Shown in pieces: positions 1 through 7,836 of a DNA stretch of 64,000 nt (positions are counted from its first letter, which is position 1; the number at the start of each line of letters is the position of its first letter). The DNA lies in contig JANSYI010000005.1 in NCBI GenBank assembly GCA_024742475.1, positions 186,001 to 250,000 of the forward strand. The letters are read 5' to 3'. The stretch is from a bacterium. Lineage in GTDB: Bacteria > Myxococcota_A > Polyangia > Nannocystales > Nannocystaceae. Made by a program: the position numbers and the translations under genes. The notes beneath the pieces were generated by a model. That model searched no databases. It had not been told where the DNA came from and saw only the letters and a program-made list of their open reading frames with translations.

Positions 1-43
1 CTGCGCCTTCGGTGACCTCGTTGCTCAGCTGGCCGATCTTCAC
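1..43 (-). CDS. ExbD/TolR-like protein, N-terminal start only (runs off window)
   Basis: Only the first 14 codons are inside the window. A GTG start at 43 is preceded by a GGAGG-type ribosome binding site and overlaps the TGA of the upstream ExbB gene (GTGA arrangement). The peptide begins MKIGQLSNEVTEGA. In TonB/Tol energiser operons the gene after exbB is normally exbD, whose product also starts with a short hydrophilic segment before one transmembrane helix. The identity is inferred from gene order, not from visible domain sequence. Confidence 0.5.
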   Translation of the reverse strand, partial: MKIGQLSNEVTEGA

Positions 44-618
44 TCCGGCACCTCCCTCAGCTGCACCAGCACGCTGTGGGCTTGCAGGAGCTCGCGCACG
101 CGCTTGGCTTCGAGCCGCGCGAGCAGCCGGGCGGCGGCGAGCCCAGGCACACCGACCATCAGGCCCAGCTGGGTGCTGATGAGCGCGACCGAGATTCCCC
201 CCGCCACCGTCTGCTCGGCGGAGTGGTTGAGCGCGGCGCCCTGCATCGAGGTGAACGTCTCGATCATGCCGCTGACGGTTCCGAGCAGCCCCAGCAGCGG
301 GGCGATCGTGACCAGCCCCATCAACAGCGTGCTGAAGTCCGTGACGCGTTCGCGCTCGATCTCGAGGAAGCGCTCGAGGTGATGTTTGCAGGTCCCCGAT
401 CGCTCGAGGGATCCCAGCGCCGCCGACAGGTATCGCCCCACTGGACCACTGCCGCCGGCTCCTCGCTCGACCACCGTCTTGACCTCTCCGGAGAAGCCGC
501 GGCGCAGGGCAAGCAGGCGAAGCGTGGCCACGAACCACAGCGTCAGGCTGGTCGCCACCAGCGGGCCGCTCACCCACCCGCCGGCTTCGAGCAGCACGGC
601 GAGATCAGCCGTGGTCAT
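40..618 (-). CDS. exbB: MotA/TolQ/ExbB proton channel family protein
   Basis: 192-residue inner-membrane protein, expected to form the proton channel that powers a TonB-dependent outer-membrane transport system together with ExbD. Three hydrophobic segments are visible (about residues 12-32, 99-120 and 140-160). The second carries the family motif LLMGLVTIAPLLGLLGTVSG and the third contains the GGISVALISTQLGL signature. The ATG at 618 was chosen because it lies inside the tail of the preceding ExbB gene (14-nt overlap), implying translational coupling. A longer frame upstream is only the antisense-like reading of the His-rich tail of that gene. It is second of two ExbB paralogues in the operon; the first has an extra periplasmic domain. 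Confidence 0.85.
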   Translation of the reverse strand: MTTADLAVLLEAGGWVSGPLVATSLTLWFVATLRLLALRRGFSGEVKTVVERGAGGSGPVGRYLSAALGSLERSGTCKHHLERFLEIERERVTDFSTLLMGLVTIAPLLGLLGTVSGMIETFTSMQGAALNHSAEQTVAGGISVALISTQLGLMVGVPGLAAARLLARLEAKRVRELLQAHSVLVQLREVPE

Positions 619-1951
619 GGTGATGGCCGTCCTCGTGGTGATGATGTGCGTGGTGCTCGTGGCCGTGGCCGTCACCACCGTGCAGGTATGCGAGCACCGC
701 CTGCTCCGCCGAGGCGAGGATCCGGCGCGCACCTCGGCTCAGCAGCGCGTGTGCCAGGTAGGCCGGGATGGCCACGGCGAGCCCGAACTGGGTCGTCAGA
801 AGCGCTTCGGAGATGCCCGCGGCCAGCAGCTGCGGCTCGGCCGTCCCCGAGTCGGTGACCACGGAGAAGGTGTGAATCATCCCCGTGACGGTGCCGAGCA
901 GCCCCAGCAGCGGAGCCACCCCAGCGGCGACGTTGACCAGCGAGAGGCGACGCTGCAGCTGCTCTCGCATCACCATCAGCGCCTGCGTTGCGCGCTCCTC
1001 GACATCGACGTCGACCGACACCGAGCAGGACGGGCAGCGGGCCGCGGCGGCGATCACCAGCGGCTTGGCCACCCACCCCTGCACGTGGAGCAGCGTGCTG
1101 GTGTGGGCTTCGCGAACGGCGGCTTCGAAGCGATTGGACTCGTACCGCCACCGCACGCTCGCCCAGACGAGCCCGACCGTACGTTCGACGACCACCAGCG
1201 CCGCAACGGCAGCGATGACGAGCAGGACCCACATCACGGGACCACCCGCATCCATGCTCGCGCGCCATCCCTGCTCCTCGAACGCGTCGATGCGCGGAGG
1301 GCTGGCCTCGTCGTAGAGCACCGCCGTCGCGATCGTCCCGTCGCCGAAGACCCGTGGCGCCTCGAAGGACCCCTGAACCGTACGGAGGCCCTCGGGCATG
1401 CCGACCAGCGGATGTCCGCTTCCGTCCCATCGCAGCGCCGCGACGCGCCCGATGTGCAAGACGGGCGCGACGGTGGCGTGTCCCGAGGCGTCGAACACCT
1501 CGGCGTCCGGCTCGAGCCGCAGGCCGCCCTGGCGCACCAGGGACTCGAGCCGCGCTTCGAGCAGCGTCGGAAGGAGGGCCGCGCGCGCGTCGTCATCGTC
1601 GGGCAGCGCGGTCTCCTCCTGCGCAGCCATGCGGCGGATCAGATCTTCGAGCGCGGCCGACTGCGCCTCGTTGCTGCGGTCCCGCTCGCGGCCCGGCAGG
1701 TTGCGCTCGAGCGACGCGTTGGCGACCTGCAGCTTGGTGAGCTCGGCCGAGAGCGCGTCGATGTCCTTGCGCAACGATGCCTTGGCAGCCGCGGTGCTCG
1801 ACTTGGCCGCGCTCAGGCTCTTGCGCAGCGCGTCGCGTTCGGCCTCCAGCGCTTCGGCCTCGTTGGCCCTCGCCTCGTCCCACGTCTTGGGCGGCGCAGC
1901 CACGGCGATGCACGGCAGCAGCCACAGCACGGCGACGAGCCACCACCTCAT
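605..1951 (-). CDS. TtpC-like ExbB family protein with periplasmic coiled coil and His-rich C-terminus
   Basis: 448 residues. Signal peptide at 1-18 (ends AVA), Glu/Ala/Lys-rich coiled coil at about 22-115, a globular region to about 230, then three transmembrane segments (about 237-257, 345-365, 380-400) with the MotA/TolQ/ExbB core APLLGLLGTVTGMIHTF and AGISEALLTTQFGL. This order matches the large ExbB-like TtpC protein that accompanies DUF3450, ExbB and ExbD in marine gammaproteobacterial TonB2 systems. The last 25 residues hold 13 histidines, which is unusual and could bind metal. The start at 1951 overlaps the DUF3450 stop as ATGA, and the end overlaps exbB by 14 nt, so the genes are translationally coupled. 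Confidence 0.85.
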   Translation of the reverse strand: MRWWLVAVLWLLPCIAVAAPPKTWDEARANEAEALEAERDALRKSLSAAKSSTAAAKASLRKDIDALSAELTKLQVANASLERNLPGRERDRSNEAQSAALEDLIRRMAAQEETALPDDDDARAALLPTLLEARLESLVRQGGLRLEPDAEVFDASGHATVAPVLHIGRVAALRWDGSGHPLVGMPEGLRTVQGSFEAPRVFGDGTIATAVLYDEASPPRIDAFEEQGWRASMDAGGPVMWVLLVIAAVAALVVVERTVGLVWASVRWRYESNRFEAAVREAHTSTLLHVQGWVAKPLVIAAAARCPSCSVSVDVDVEERATQALMVMREQLQRRLSLVNVAAGVAPLLGLLGTVTGMIHTFSVVTDSGTAEPQLLAAGISEALLTTQFGLAVAIPAYLAHALLSRGARRILASAEQAVLAYLHGGDGHGHEHHAHHHHEDGHHHDHG

Positions 1952-2706
1952 CGCGGGACCTCCACGTTCGGCACGACGATGGGCGCCAGCCCGAGCGCGC
2001 GATTGTCTTCGGCCGCGTCGAAGCGAGCGCGCACGACCTCGGCCATCGGCCCGCTGAGCAGCTCGATGTCCCAGCGATCCGCACGCTGCACGGCCCAGCC
2101 GACGCGATCGTCCTCGGTGCGGACGTAGAGCAGCGCGAGGCCGAGACGGAGCACCTGCACGATCTGGGGCGTGCCGTCGATCTCCACCCGCTGCTGCGCG
2201 TAGGCGACCTCGCCGCCCATCGCCTCTTCTTCTTCGACGAACCGGAGCAGGCGTTCGAGCACGCGACCATAGTCTGGCCGGGCCGCCTGCAGATCGCGCT
2301 CGAGGCGGTCGAGCGTGTCGAGGCGGGCCTGCGTCGCAAACGGCAGGCCTCCGGCCACGTGCGCCCGTGTGGCTTCCACCGCGCGCCGCATCGGTTCGGC
2401 CCACCGACGCGCGTCCTCGTCCGCATCCTCGGCACGCTTGGTCGCCTCGGCGCGCAGCTTCTCCAGCGTAGCCTTGCGCGTTCGAGCGGCGCGGACCTGA
2501 CGCTCGAGCTCGGCTCGCTCGGCCCGGAGCGCGGCGAGCTCGTCTCGCGCGGCCGCCCGTTCGGCCTCGACATCAGCCGCGAGCTGGTCGACGTCCGTCC
2601 GCAGCCGCGCCAGCTCGGCCATCGTCACCCCCGCCGCCCTCGCGGCGAACGGGGCGCAGACCATGCTCAGGACGAAGCAGGTCGCACCGATGCGGAGTCG
2701 TCGCAC
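1948..2706 (-). CDS. DUF3450 family periplasmic protein of a TonB energiser operon
   Basis: 252 residues with a signal peptide (cleavage after ARA, near residue 24), a long heptad-like coiled coil (about 30-110) rich in Arg, Ala and Glu, and a C-terminal globular region with LRLGLALLYVRTEDD and WDIELLSGP-like strings typical of DUF3450. The family sits directly upstream of TtpC/ExbB/ExbD genes and is thought to assist the energiser complex at the periplasmic face. A GTG start at 2706 gives a clean signal peptide; an in-frame TTG at 2724 would add six residues. Only 48 nt separate it from the upstream fur gene on the same strand, so the two may share a transcript. Confidence 0.8.
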   Translation of the reverse strand: MRRLRIGATCFVLSMVCAPFAARAAGVTMAELARLRTDVDQLAADVEAERAAARDELAALRAERAELERQVRAARTRKATLEKLRAEATKRAEDADEDARRWAEPMRRAVEATRAHVAGGLPFATQARLDTLDRLERDLQAARPDYGRVLERLLRFVEEEEAMGGEVAYAQQRVEIDGTPQIVQVLRLGLALLYVRTEDDRVGWAVQRADRWDIELLSGPMAEVVRARFDAAEDNRALGLAPIVVPNVEVPR

Positions 2707-2754
2707 CGGTGGAAAATAACGCAATACACTTGCATGTGCATCGTGCTTGTAGCG

Positions 2755-3213
2755 CTACTTTGCGCGTTTGCTCGCACGGGACTTGGACTTGCCGCGGCAG
2801 CCCGGACAACGCCCGACGACCTGCAGATCGGCGTCGAGCAGCGCTTCGCGCCACGCGTCGTTCTTGGGGATGCTCAAGGTCGCGTCGTGAAGGCAGATCA
2901 CGTCGCCGCAGTCGCGACATGCGAAGTGGGGGTGCACATGTGCAGGCTCGTCGGCGCCCTTGGCCTCGAAGCGCGTCACACCTCCGACGCGCGAAGCCAC
3001 GCGTGCCAACCCCGCCTCGTCGAGCTTGATCAGGTTGCGATACAGCGTGGCGGCGTCCCAGTCGTCGGTCCCGATGCGTTCGACGACCTCGGCGTGGGAG
3101 AGGGGGCGGTCGGTGTCCGTCAGCAACCGCAGCACCGCGACCCGTGGCGCGGTCGCCCTCAGGCCCGCGTCGTGCAGCATTCGACGCCCATCTTCGCGGC
3201 TCAGCTTGCCCAT
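2755..3213 (-). CDS. Fur-family transcriptional regulator
   Basis: 152 residues. The N-terminal winged helix (about 5-80) contains RATAPRVAVLRLL and the recognition-helix string DAATLYRNLIKLDEAGL. The dimerisation domain carries the HPHFACRDCGDVICLH metal region and a second pair CPGC near the end, giving the two CxxC knuckles of structural zinc. Very basic tail. Fur, Zur and PerR cannot be told apart by eye, but the neighbouring TonB energiser operon favours iron or zinc uptake control. A perfect inverted repeat lies 24 nt upstream of the start and is a good autoregulatory operator candidate. The divergent neighbour is a selenoprotein gene, so the regulator may control it as well. Confidence 0.85.
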   Translation of the reverse strand: MGKLSREDGRRMLHDAGLRATAPRVAVLRLLTDTDRPLSHAEVVERIGTDDWDAATLYRNLIKLDEAGLARVASRVGGVTRFEAKGADEPAHVHPHFACRDCGDVICLHDATLSIPKNDAWREALLDADLQVVGRCPGCRGKSKSRASKRAK

Positions 3214-3236
3214 CGAGGTGGACAGCCTAGTGGATC

Positions 3237-3257
3237 TGCAGTTGCAAGCCAACTGCA
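3237..3257. promoter_or_regulatory. Perfect 8-bp inverted repeat between fur and the divergent ArsC-like gene
   Basis: TGCAGTTG, five-base spacer, CAACTGCA. The 21-bp size fits a Fur-family operator, and it lies between the fur start (3213, minus) and the selenoprotein start (3293, plus). An operator function is inferred from position and symmetry; the bases differ from the E. coli Fur box. Confidence 0.5.
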
Positions 3258-3292
3258 ATTCTCGAGCGAACGTGCTGCTACCCTCCGCGGCG

Positions 3293-3631
3293 ATGAGCAT
3301 GCTGCTGATCTGCACCAAGACGTGAGGTACGTGTCGCAAGGCGGTCGCCTTGCTCAACGACCGGGGCATCGAGTTCGAGTACCGCGAGTACAAGAAGGAG
3401 CCGCTGAGCGAGGCGGAGCTCCGAGACGTCCTGAAGAAGCTCGGCGCAGGTCCACGCGACGTGCTGCGAAAGCGTGACGCGACCAAGCTCGGGCTCTCGG
3501 GCGACGAGACCGACGCGCAGCTCATCGCGCTGATGGCCGAGAACCCGACGCTGCTCGAGCGGCCGATCGGGGTGGTGGGCAAGAAGGCGGCCGTCGGACG
3601 CCCTCCCGAAGCCCTCCTCGAGCTCGTCTAG
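3293..3631 (+). CDS. ArsC/Spx-family selenoprotein (in-frame UGA read as selenocysteine)
   Basis: Thioredoxin-fold oxidoreductase of the arsenate reductase/Spx family, 112 residues, the usual family length. Reading from ATG 3293 gives MSMLLICTKT, then TGA at 3323-3325, then GTCRKAVALLNDRG, so the redox motif is Sec11-x-x-Cys14 where relatives have CxxC. The rest continues without a break through a KLGLSGDE-like helix to the family signature PTLLERPIGVV and stops at 3631. Without UGA readthrough the protein would lack its N-terminal strand and active site. A hairpin that fits the bacterial SECIS rules starts 10 nt after the UGA. The stop codon overlaps that of the convergent PilZ gene. Substrate unknown; true arsenate reduction is not shown. 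A second in-frame ATG lies at 3299. Confidence 0.88.
3323..3353 (+). promoter_or_regulatory. UGA codon plus bacterial SECIS-like hairpin in the ArsC-like gene
   Basis: UGA at 3323-3325. A perfect 7-bp stem follows: GCAAGGC (3336-3342), loop GGTC (3343-3346), GCCTTGC (3347-3353). Seventeen nucleotides lie between the UGA and the apical loop, and the loop starts with G, as SelB recognition requires. The GGUC loop resembles that of E. coli fdhF. Confidence 0.8.
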
Positions 3632-3960
3632 GACGCGGCGAGCACGGACTCGACCAGGGCCGGCACCGGCGCATCGAAGGCGACGGCGACCTTGTGCGGC
3701 CACAGACCACCGGGGTCGGCCTTGTTGTCGTCACTCCGCACCACGCGGCCGCGAAGCATCCACGGCGGCTCGTTGGCGGGGTTGACGTGAAGGCTGAGCT
3801 TCACGGTGTCCCCAACCGACATCGGCGTCCGCGAGACCAGCAACACCCCGCCCTCGCTGACGTTCTGGGCGACCGTGGTCGACTCATCGCCCTCTTGGGC
3901 AACCCGGACGGCGAACCAGCCTCGCTGACGAAAGGGACCTCGACGATCGATCACAGCCAT
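3628..3960 (-). CDS. PilZ domain protein (c-di-GMP binding)
   Basis: 110 residues, a stand-alone PilZ domain. The N-terminal RQRGWFAVR supplies the arginine cluster and NVSEGGVLL is the (D/N)xSxxG motif that contacts cyclic di-GMP; LRGRVVRSD and the final KVAVAFD strand complete the barrel. The ATG at 3960 starts MAVIDRRGPF just before the arginine motif; earlier starts only add low-complexity residues. It is convergent with the selenoprotein gene, the two stop codons sharing the bases CTAG. Probable role: c-di-GMP receptor in motility or surface regulation, matching the EAL phosphodiesterase elsewhere in the window. Confidence 0.75.
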   Translation of the reverse strand: MAVIDRRGPFRQRGWFAVRVAQEGDESTTVAQNVSEGGVLLVSRTPMSVGDTVKLSLHVNPANEPPWMLRGRVVRSDDNKADPGGLWPHKVAVAFDAPVPALVESVLAAS

Positions 3961-4012
3961 GTAGGTGTTGGTACTACGTGTGCGTTCGCTCGCCAAAAAT
4001 CGCGTCAAACGA

Positions 4013-5185
4013 TCACGCAGGGTTGCTGACGCAGATCCCGACGCCCTCGAGGCACACGTCGGGCTCCTCGCCCATCTCGAACCAGGGCACGCAAAATTGG
4101 TCTCCGGGGCATTCGGAGCCGCCGCCGTCCACGTCGCAGAACGGGGTGCAGCAACCGGCGGATCCAGCGGGACACGAGGCGACGTCCGGGCTCACGCAGC
4201 CCAAGCCGTCGTCGCAGGCGTTGATGAACTCGCACGGGTCACCCGCCGCTCCGCTGTCGTCGCCCGAGGCATCGGGCACGCACTGGAAGACCTCGCCCAC
4301 GGGGTAGCAGCCCTGATCCGCGGCGCACTCGTCGGCGAGCGGGTTGCAGATCGGCAAGCACAGGATGACCACGCCTTCATTGGTGATGGAGCAGGCCGTG
4401 GCCTCGGGAGCGCACGTTGGCGCCTCGGGCGATCCCTCGCACATGGCCACGCAGGTGCCTTCGTTCGTCTCGGCGTCCACGCCCCAACACATCGCGCCGA
4501 GGTCGCAGTCGTCGATGCCCGAGACGCCGCTGCCCTCGACGACGCACGTCTCGCCGACGCCCACGGGGTCGGGGTCGATCGGCACGCAGCGGGTCGCATT
4601 CCAGGCGCTGCCGCCGTCGTTGGCCCACGGCATGCACTTCTCGCCCGCGACGCAGTCTTGGGCCCAGATGTCACATTCGACGCTGGTGCCACCGCCGTCG
4701 GGCTCGATGATGAAGCCGCCGCCACCTTGCGGAAGCCCCGTGAGACCATCGATGCTCGGAGGAGACAGCTGGAAGTCCGGGACCGACACCGCGATGTCCG
4801 CAAACGACGGCATCCGGTCTTCGGCGCCGAGACTCCAGGCCGAGATGTCCGCCTTCGACATCTCGGGCTGGCAAGGCGTCGCGTCGTTGGGCTCGCCCGT
4901 GCTCGAAGACGTCTCGCCTTCGGTGTCCCCCTCGGTCGTTGTCGTGCCTTCGGTCGTCGTGCCTTCGGTGCCCGCATCGGTCGTCGACGAGCTGCCGCTG
5001 GTCGTGGAGGCGCCGGAGCTACCAGCGGTCGTCGGGGTCGAGGTCGTCAGCGTGTCCTGACCGGTGGGACTCGAGTCGGTGCTCTCCGAGCTCGAGCTGC
5101 CCGACCCACCGCCGTCACCGTCGGAGTCGCTGTCGCAGCCCACGCTCAACGCCGCAACCAGGCCAATGCCGAGAAGTCGTTTCAT
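4013..5185 (-). CDS. Cysteine-rich secreted lipoprotein
   Basis: 390 residues. Signal peptide MKRLLGIGLVAALSVGC with lipobox cysteine 17, then about 85 residues of Ser/Thr/Gly/Asp with repeated TTEG units, then a domain with roughly 30 cysteines in C-x(5-8)-C spacing (CDIWAQDCVAGEKC, GCCTPFCDVDGGG). Such modules recur in myxobacterial surface lipoproteins and are probably stabilised by disulfides outside the cell. Function unknown. It stands alone on the minus strand, with the PilZ gene downstream and the divergent lipoprotein gene upstream at 5324. Confidence 0.8.
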   Translation of the reverse strand: MKRLLGIGLVAALSVGCDSDSDGDGGGSGSSSSESTDSSPTGQDTLTTSTPTTAGSSGASTTSGSSSTTDAGTEGTTTEGTTTTEGDTEGETSSSTGEPNDATPCQPEMSKADISAWSLGAEDRMPSFADIAVSVPDFQLSPPSIDGLTGLPQGGGGFIIEPDGGGTSVECDIWAQDCVAGEKCMPWANDGGSAWNATRCVPIDPDPVGVGETCVVEGSGVSGIDDCDLGAMCWGVDAETNEGTCVAMCEGSPEAPTCAPEATACSITNEGVVILCLPICNPLADECAADQGCYPVGEVFQCVPDASGDDSGAAGDPCEFINACDDGLGCVSPDVASCPAGSAGCCTPFCDVDGGGSECPGDQFCVPWFEMGEEPDVCLEGVGICVSNPA

Positions 5186-5323
5186 GTTGGTGAGTAGACC
5201 CTAGAACGCTCGGATGCGCTGGTCGTTTGGGACCGGTTTCTCCGCCCGAGGTGTGGCCCGGTCGACCGGTCGACTTCGCATCGGTTGCCCCTCGGGCGCC
5301 GTTCATCTGTACTCTACGCCCTC

Positions 5324-7180
5324 ATGTTCCGCCGGCCCTTCATCGTCCTCTGTGCTCTCCCCCTCCTCGCCACGGGCGGCTGCGAGAAGGACACCCCCGA
5401 GCCCGAAGCGTCCGAGTCCAAGAAGGCCGAGGCGGAGGCTGACCCCGACAAGAAGGACGAGGCTCCCGCGGCCGATGGGCCGAAGGGCGACGCTCAACCT
5501 GCCGCAGGCATTGGCGTCGAGGCGGCCGCAATGATTCAGAGCGCGACCGCTGCTGCTGCCGCTGCACCCCACCTCGAGCACGACAACATCCTGGGGCACT
5601 TCATGATGGGCAACGCCGTCGAGTCGGTGAAGGAGATCAAAGAGCAGGTCGCCCCGCCCGCCCAGGCTGGATTCGTCGACGTCGAGGCCCTCAAGTCGCT
5701 GGCCTCGATGCAGATGGGCGAGCGCTCGATGGTCGCAATCAACATCGACCTCAACGAGCCCTTCGGATGCGCCTTGGTCGACACCGACGTGGTCGAGTTC
5801 CCCGTGGCGTGCGTGGTCGCGTACAAGGGCGGCACCGAGGCGCTGGTCAAGGACATGGGCGCCAAGGACAAGGTCGCCGACGCCAAGGGCCACGTTGCCG
5901 CCTACACGATCGAAGGCGAGACGATCTACGTCGACGCGCTCGGCGACGACATCGCCCTCTCCAACCACCCCGACCTGTTCGCCCAGGCCAAGGACTACCT
6001 CGAAGCCAACATCGTCGGGCGGGCCGACAAGGCGATCGCCGACTTCGAGCTGATGGTCTATCCCAACGCCGCGATGAAGCGCTACGCGGACGAGGTCGAG
6101 GATCTCGGCAAGCTCTTCGCGGACATGGCCAGGGAGACCCCTTCGGCGCCGAAGGACATCAAGAAGACGATCGAAGAGCTGGATCAGTTCGCAGTCGGCC
6201 TCGGCCTCACCCCCGCGGGTGCACACTTCTCGGTCGCCACCCACGCCAAGCCCGGCTCCGACCTGGCGAAGCGCTTCGACACCACCTACAGCGGTCGCAT
6301 GGACGTGGACTTCGTGTCGAAGCTGCCCATGTCCACCTTCGCGTTCGCGGGCATGCAGACGGGCGAGGGCATCCTCGAGAACGACGCGTGGAAGCAGGCG
6401 GTGACCTCGATCACCGACGACATCGCCAAGGAGTTCGACATGACGCCCTTGGAGATGCGCGCCAAGCTCGAGGCGTTCATCGAGGAAGAGTCCGAGCTGT
6501 ACACCAACGACATCGCGATGGGCATGGTCTACGAGCCCGGCACCCTCGGGGGCCTCGTGCTCGAGGTGGGCAAGAAGACGTCGGGCCGGGACAAGTGGAA
6601 GGCGTGGAGCGAGACGTTCACCGTCGATTCGATCCTCCCCAAAGAAGGGCAGGAGGCGATCCAGTGGAGCTTCGGGTCGAGCGACACCACGGTCGAAGGC
6701 GTCGAGATCGACCGCTGGACGATCGCCCTCACACCCGAGGCCATGAAGGAAGCGGGCTCGGACCCCGACTTCGAGCGGGTGCGCAAGATGTGGCCCGACC
6801 TCACGCTGAGAGTCGACCGGGCCGAGCTCGACGACCGCGTGATCTTCATGGTCGCTCCGACCGAGAGCGACACGTACATGAAGTCGGCGATCCTCGCGAC
6901 GCGCGACGGCAAGACGATCGCCGACCACACGGGCTGGTCCAAGCTGGGCACGGGTCGCTCGGGACTCACCGCGCTGTACGCCGTCGACCTCGCCGGCGGC
7001 GTCGACTGGCTGCGTCCGCTTCTCCCCCCGAGCGACGCTGCCGACATCCCCTCGCCGCTCGGCGCGGGGCTCGACGACTTGACGCTGGTCATGCGGCACC
7101 CGGCCCCCGGCGTGGTCTCGGGGTCGTTCAACATGTCGCAGGAGCTGATCGATCAGCTCCGCAAGCTCGCAGAGCTGTAG
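5324..7180 (+). CDS. Large lipoprotein of unknown function
   Basis: 618 residues beginning MFRRPFIVLCALPLLATGGC, a lipoprotein signal peptide with Cys20. A charged linker rich in Glu, Lys, Asp and Pro (21-58) and an Ala-rich helix follow, then about 530 residues of mixed alpha/beta sequence with repeated FAQAKDYLEAN- and VGLGLTPAGAHFS-like elements. I do not recognise the family by motif; DUF3352-type cell-surface proteins have a similar layout. The ATG at 5324 gives the lipobox; an earlier in-frame ATG at 5285 would bury it. The sequence has few cysteines, unlike the neighbouring lipoproteins, and shows no enzyme signature. Confidence 0.75.
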   Translation: MFRRPFIVLCALPLLATGGCEKDTPEPEASESKKAEAEADPDKKDEAPAADGPKGDAQPAAGIGVEAAAMIQSATAAAAAAPHLEHDNILGHFMMGNAVESVKEIKEQVAPPAQAGFVDVEALKSLASMQMGERSMVAINIDLNEPFGCALVDTDVVEFPVACVVAYKGGTEALVKDMGAKDKVADAKGHVAAYTIEGETIYVDALGDDIALSNHPDLFAQAKDYLEANIVGRADKAIADFELMVYPNAAMKRYADEVEDLGKLFADMARETPSAPKDIKKTIEELDQFAVGLGLTPAGAHFSVATHAKPGSDLAKRFDTTYSGRMDVDFVSKLPMSTFAFAGMQTGEGILENDAWKQAVTSITDDIAKEFDMTPLEMRAKLEAFIEEESELYTNDIAMGMVYEPGTLGGLVLEVGKKTSGRDKWKAWSETFTVDSILPKEGQEAIQWSFGSSDTTVEGVEIDRWTIALTPEAMKEAGSDPDFERVRKMWPDLTLRVDRAELDDRVIFMVAPTESDTYMKSAILATRDGKTIADHTGWSKLGTGRSGLTALYAVDLAGGVDWLRPLLPPSDAADIPSPLGAGLDDLTLVMRHPAPGVVSGSFNMSQELIDQLRKLAEL

Positions 7181-7189
7181 CCCGCCCGT

Positions 7190-7432
7190 TCAGGCGGCTC
7201 CGCGGTCTTCGAGCTCGCGGGAGAACGCGAACTCCTCGCTGCACACGATCGCCTCGAGGTTGGCGATGCGCTGCTCGAGGGCTGCGCGGTCGGCTTCGGG
7301 GAGCGCGTGCCTTGGGGGCTGCGGCAGCGCGTGCAGCTGGGTCATCCGCGCGCGATGCTCGAGCACGCGGTGGACGATCCAGCCGGCAAAGAAGAAGGGA
7401 GTCGCGACGACGAGGGGAACGAGCACGGACAT
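7190..7432 (-). CDS. PspB-like small membrane protein
   Basis: 80 residues: an N-terminal transmembrane helix (about 3-21, ending at an Arg/His/Glu stretch), a Pro-rich linker and a C-terminal amphipathic coil, AALEQRIANLEAIVCSEEF. Length and helix-then-coil order match phage shock protein B, in which the same LEERIxxLExIL coil is conserved. No pspA or pspC is adjacent, so a specific Psp role is not supported. Convergent with the lipoprotein gene ending at 7180. Confidence 0.5.
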   Translation of the reverse strand: MSVLVPLVVATPFFFAGWIVHRVLEHRARMTQLHALPQPPRHALPEADRAALEQRIANLEAIVCSEEFAFSRELEDRGAA

Positions 7433-7537
7433 TGGGGTTCGCTCGTCAAGGGATGGGGAAGGCAGACGAGCAAGGGATTGGTGCCCTGCGCTGGGGGAGT
7501 TGTTTCACTCGTCGCCGCGATTCCGGCGGGGGATCTC

Positions 7538-7702
7538 TCAAGCTGCGCGCGGCATCGGCGGCATCACGGTGTCCCGTTGTGGGGCGTGGTCTCGCAGCCG
7601 AATGGGCTCGTTGCGCGTGCAGAGTGCCTGAACTAGGGGCTCGGTGGTCACCGCGTCGACGAACTGGGCAACGAAGCGGTAGTAGCGGATTTGATCGTTC
7701 AT
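7538..7702 (-). CDS. Small 54-residue protein or peptide precursor candidate
   Basis: ATG at 7702 with a strong GGAGG ribosome binding site 6 nt upstream, encoding 54 residues. The first half, MNDQIRYYRFVAQFVDAVTT, is helical and aromatic. The second half is charged then Pro/Met-rich, ending TVMPPMPRAA, with one cysteine. It resembles nothing I recognise. The helical leader-like N-terminus and short tail would suit a ribosomal peptide precursor, but no modification enzyme is nearby. A 10-bp inverted repeat lies upstream between it and the divergent zinc-ribbon gene. Confidence 0.45.
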   Translation of the reverse strand: MNDQIRYYRFVAQFVDAVTTEPLVQALCTRNEPIRLRDHAPQRDTVMPPMPRAA

Positions 7703-7836
7703 GGTTGGCCTCCGTGTCGGGTGGAGCGTGCGTGCTCCGCCCCACTGCAAGTGCACGGGCCGTACCAACTTGGATCCCCAACCCGACTTCAGGGATCTGG
7801 TCCGTTGTCGATGACCGCTGGGGTGTCCGCGAGACG

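Noticed and set aside
386..2128. Long plus-strand frame through the ExbB/DUF3450 operon
   Set aside because: No recognisable domain and it mirrors clear ExbB motifs on the minus strand.
2703..2745. Fur box directly upstream of the DUF3450 gene
   Set aside because: A GAAAAT half-site and TGCA repeats are present but no full 19-bp dyad could be found.
3628..3631. Overlapping CTAG stop codons of the selenoprotein and PilZ genes as a regulatory site
   Set aside because: Simple convergent gene overlap; no further structure.
5303..7099. Long open frame antisense to the 5324 lipoprotein
   Set aside because: High-G+C genes often leave long antisense frames; composition and the sense-strand signal peptide favour the plus-strand gene.
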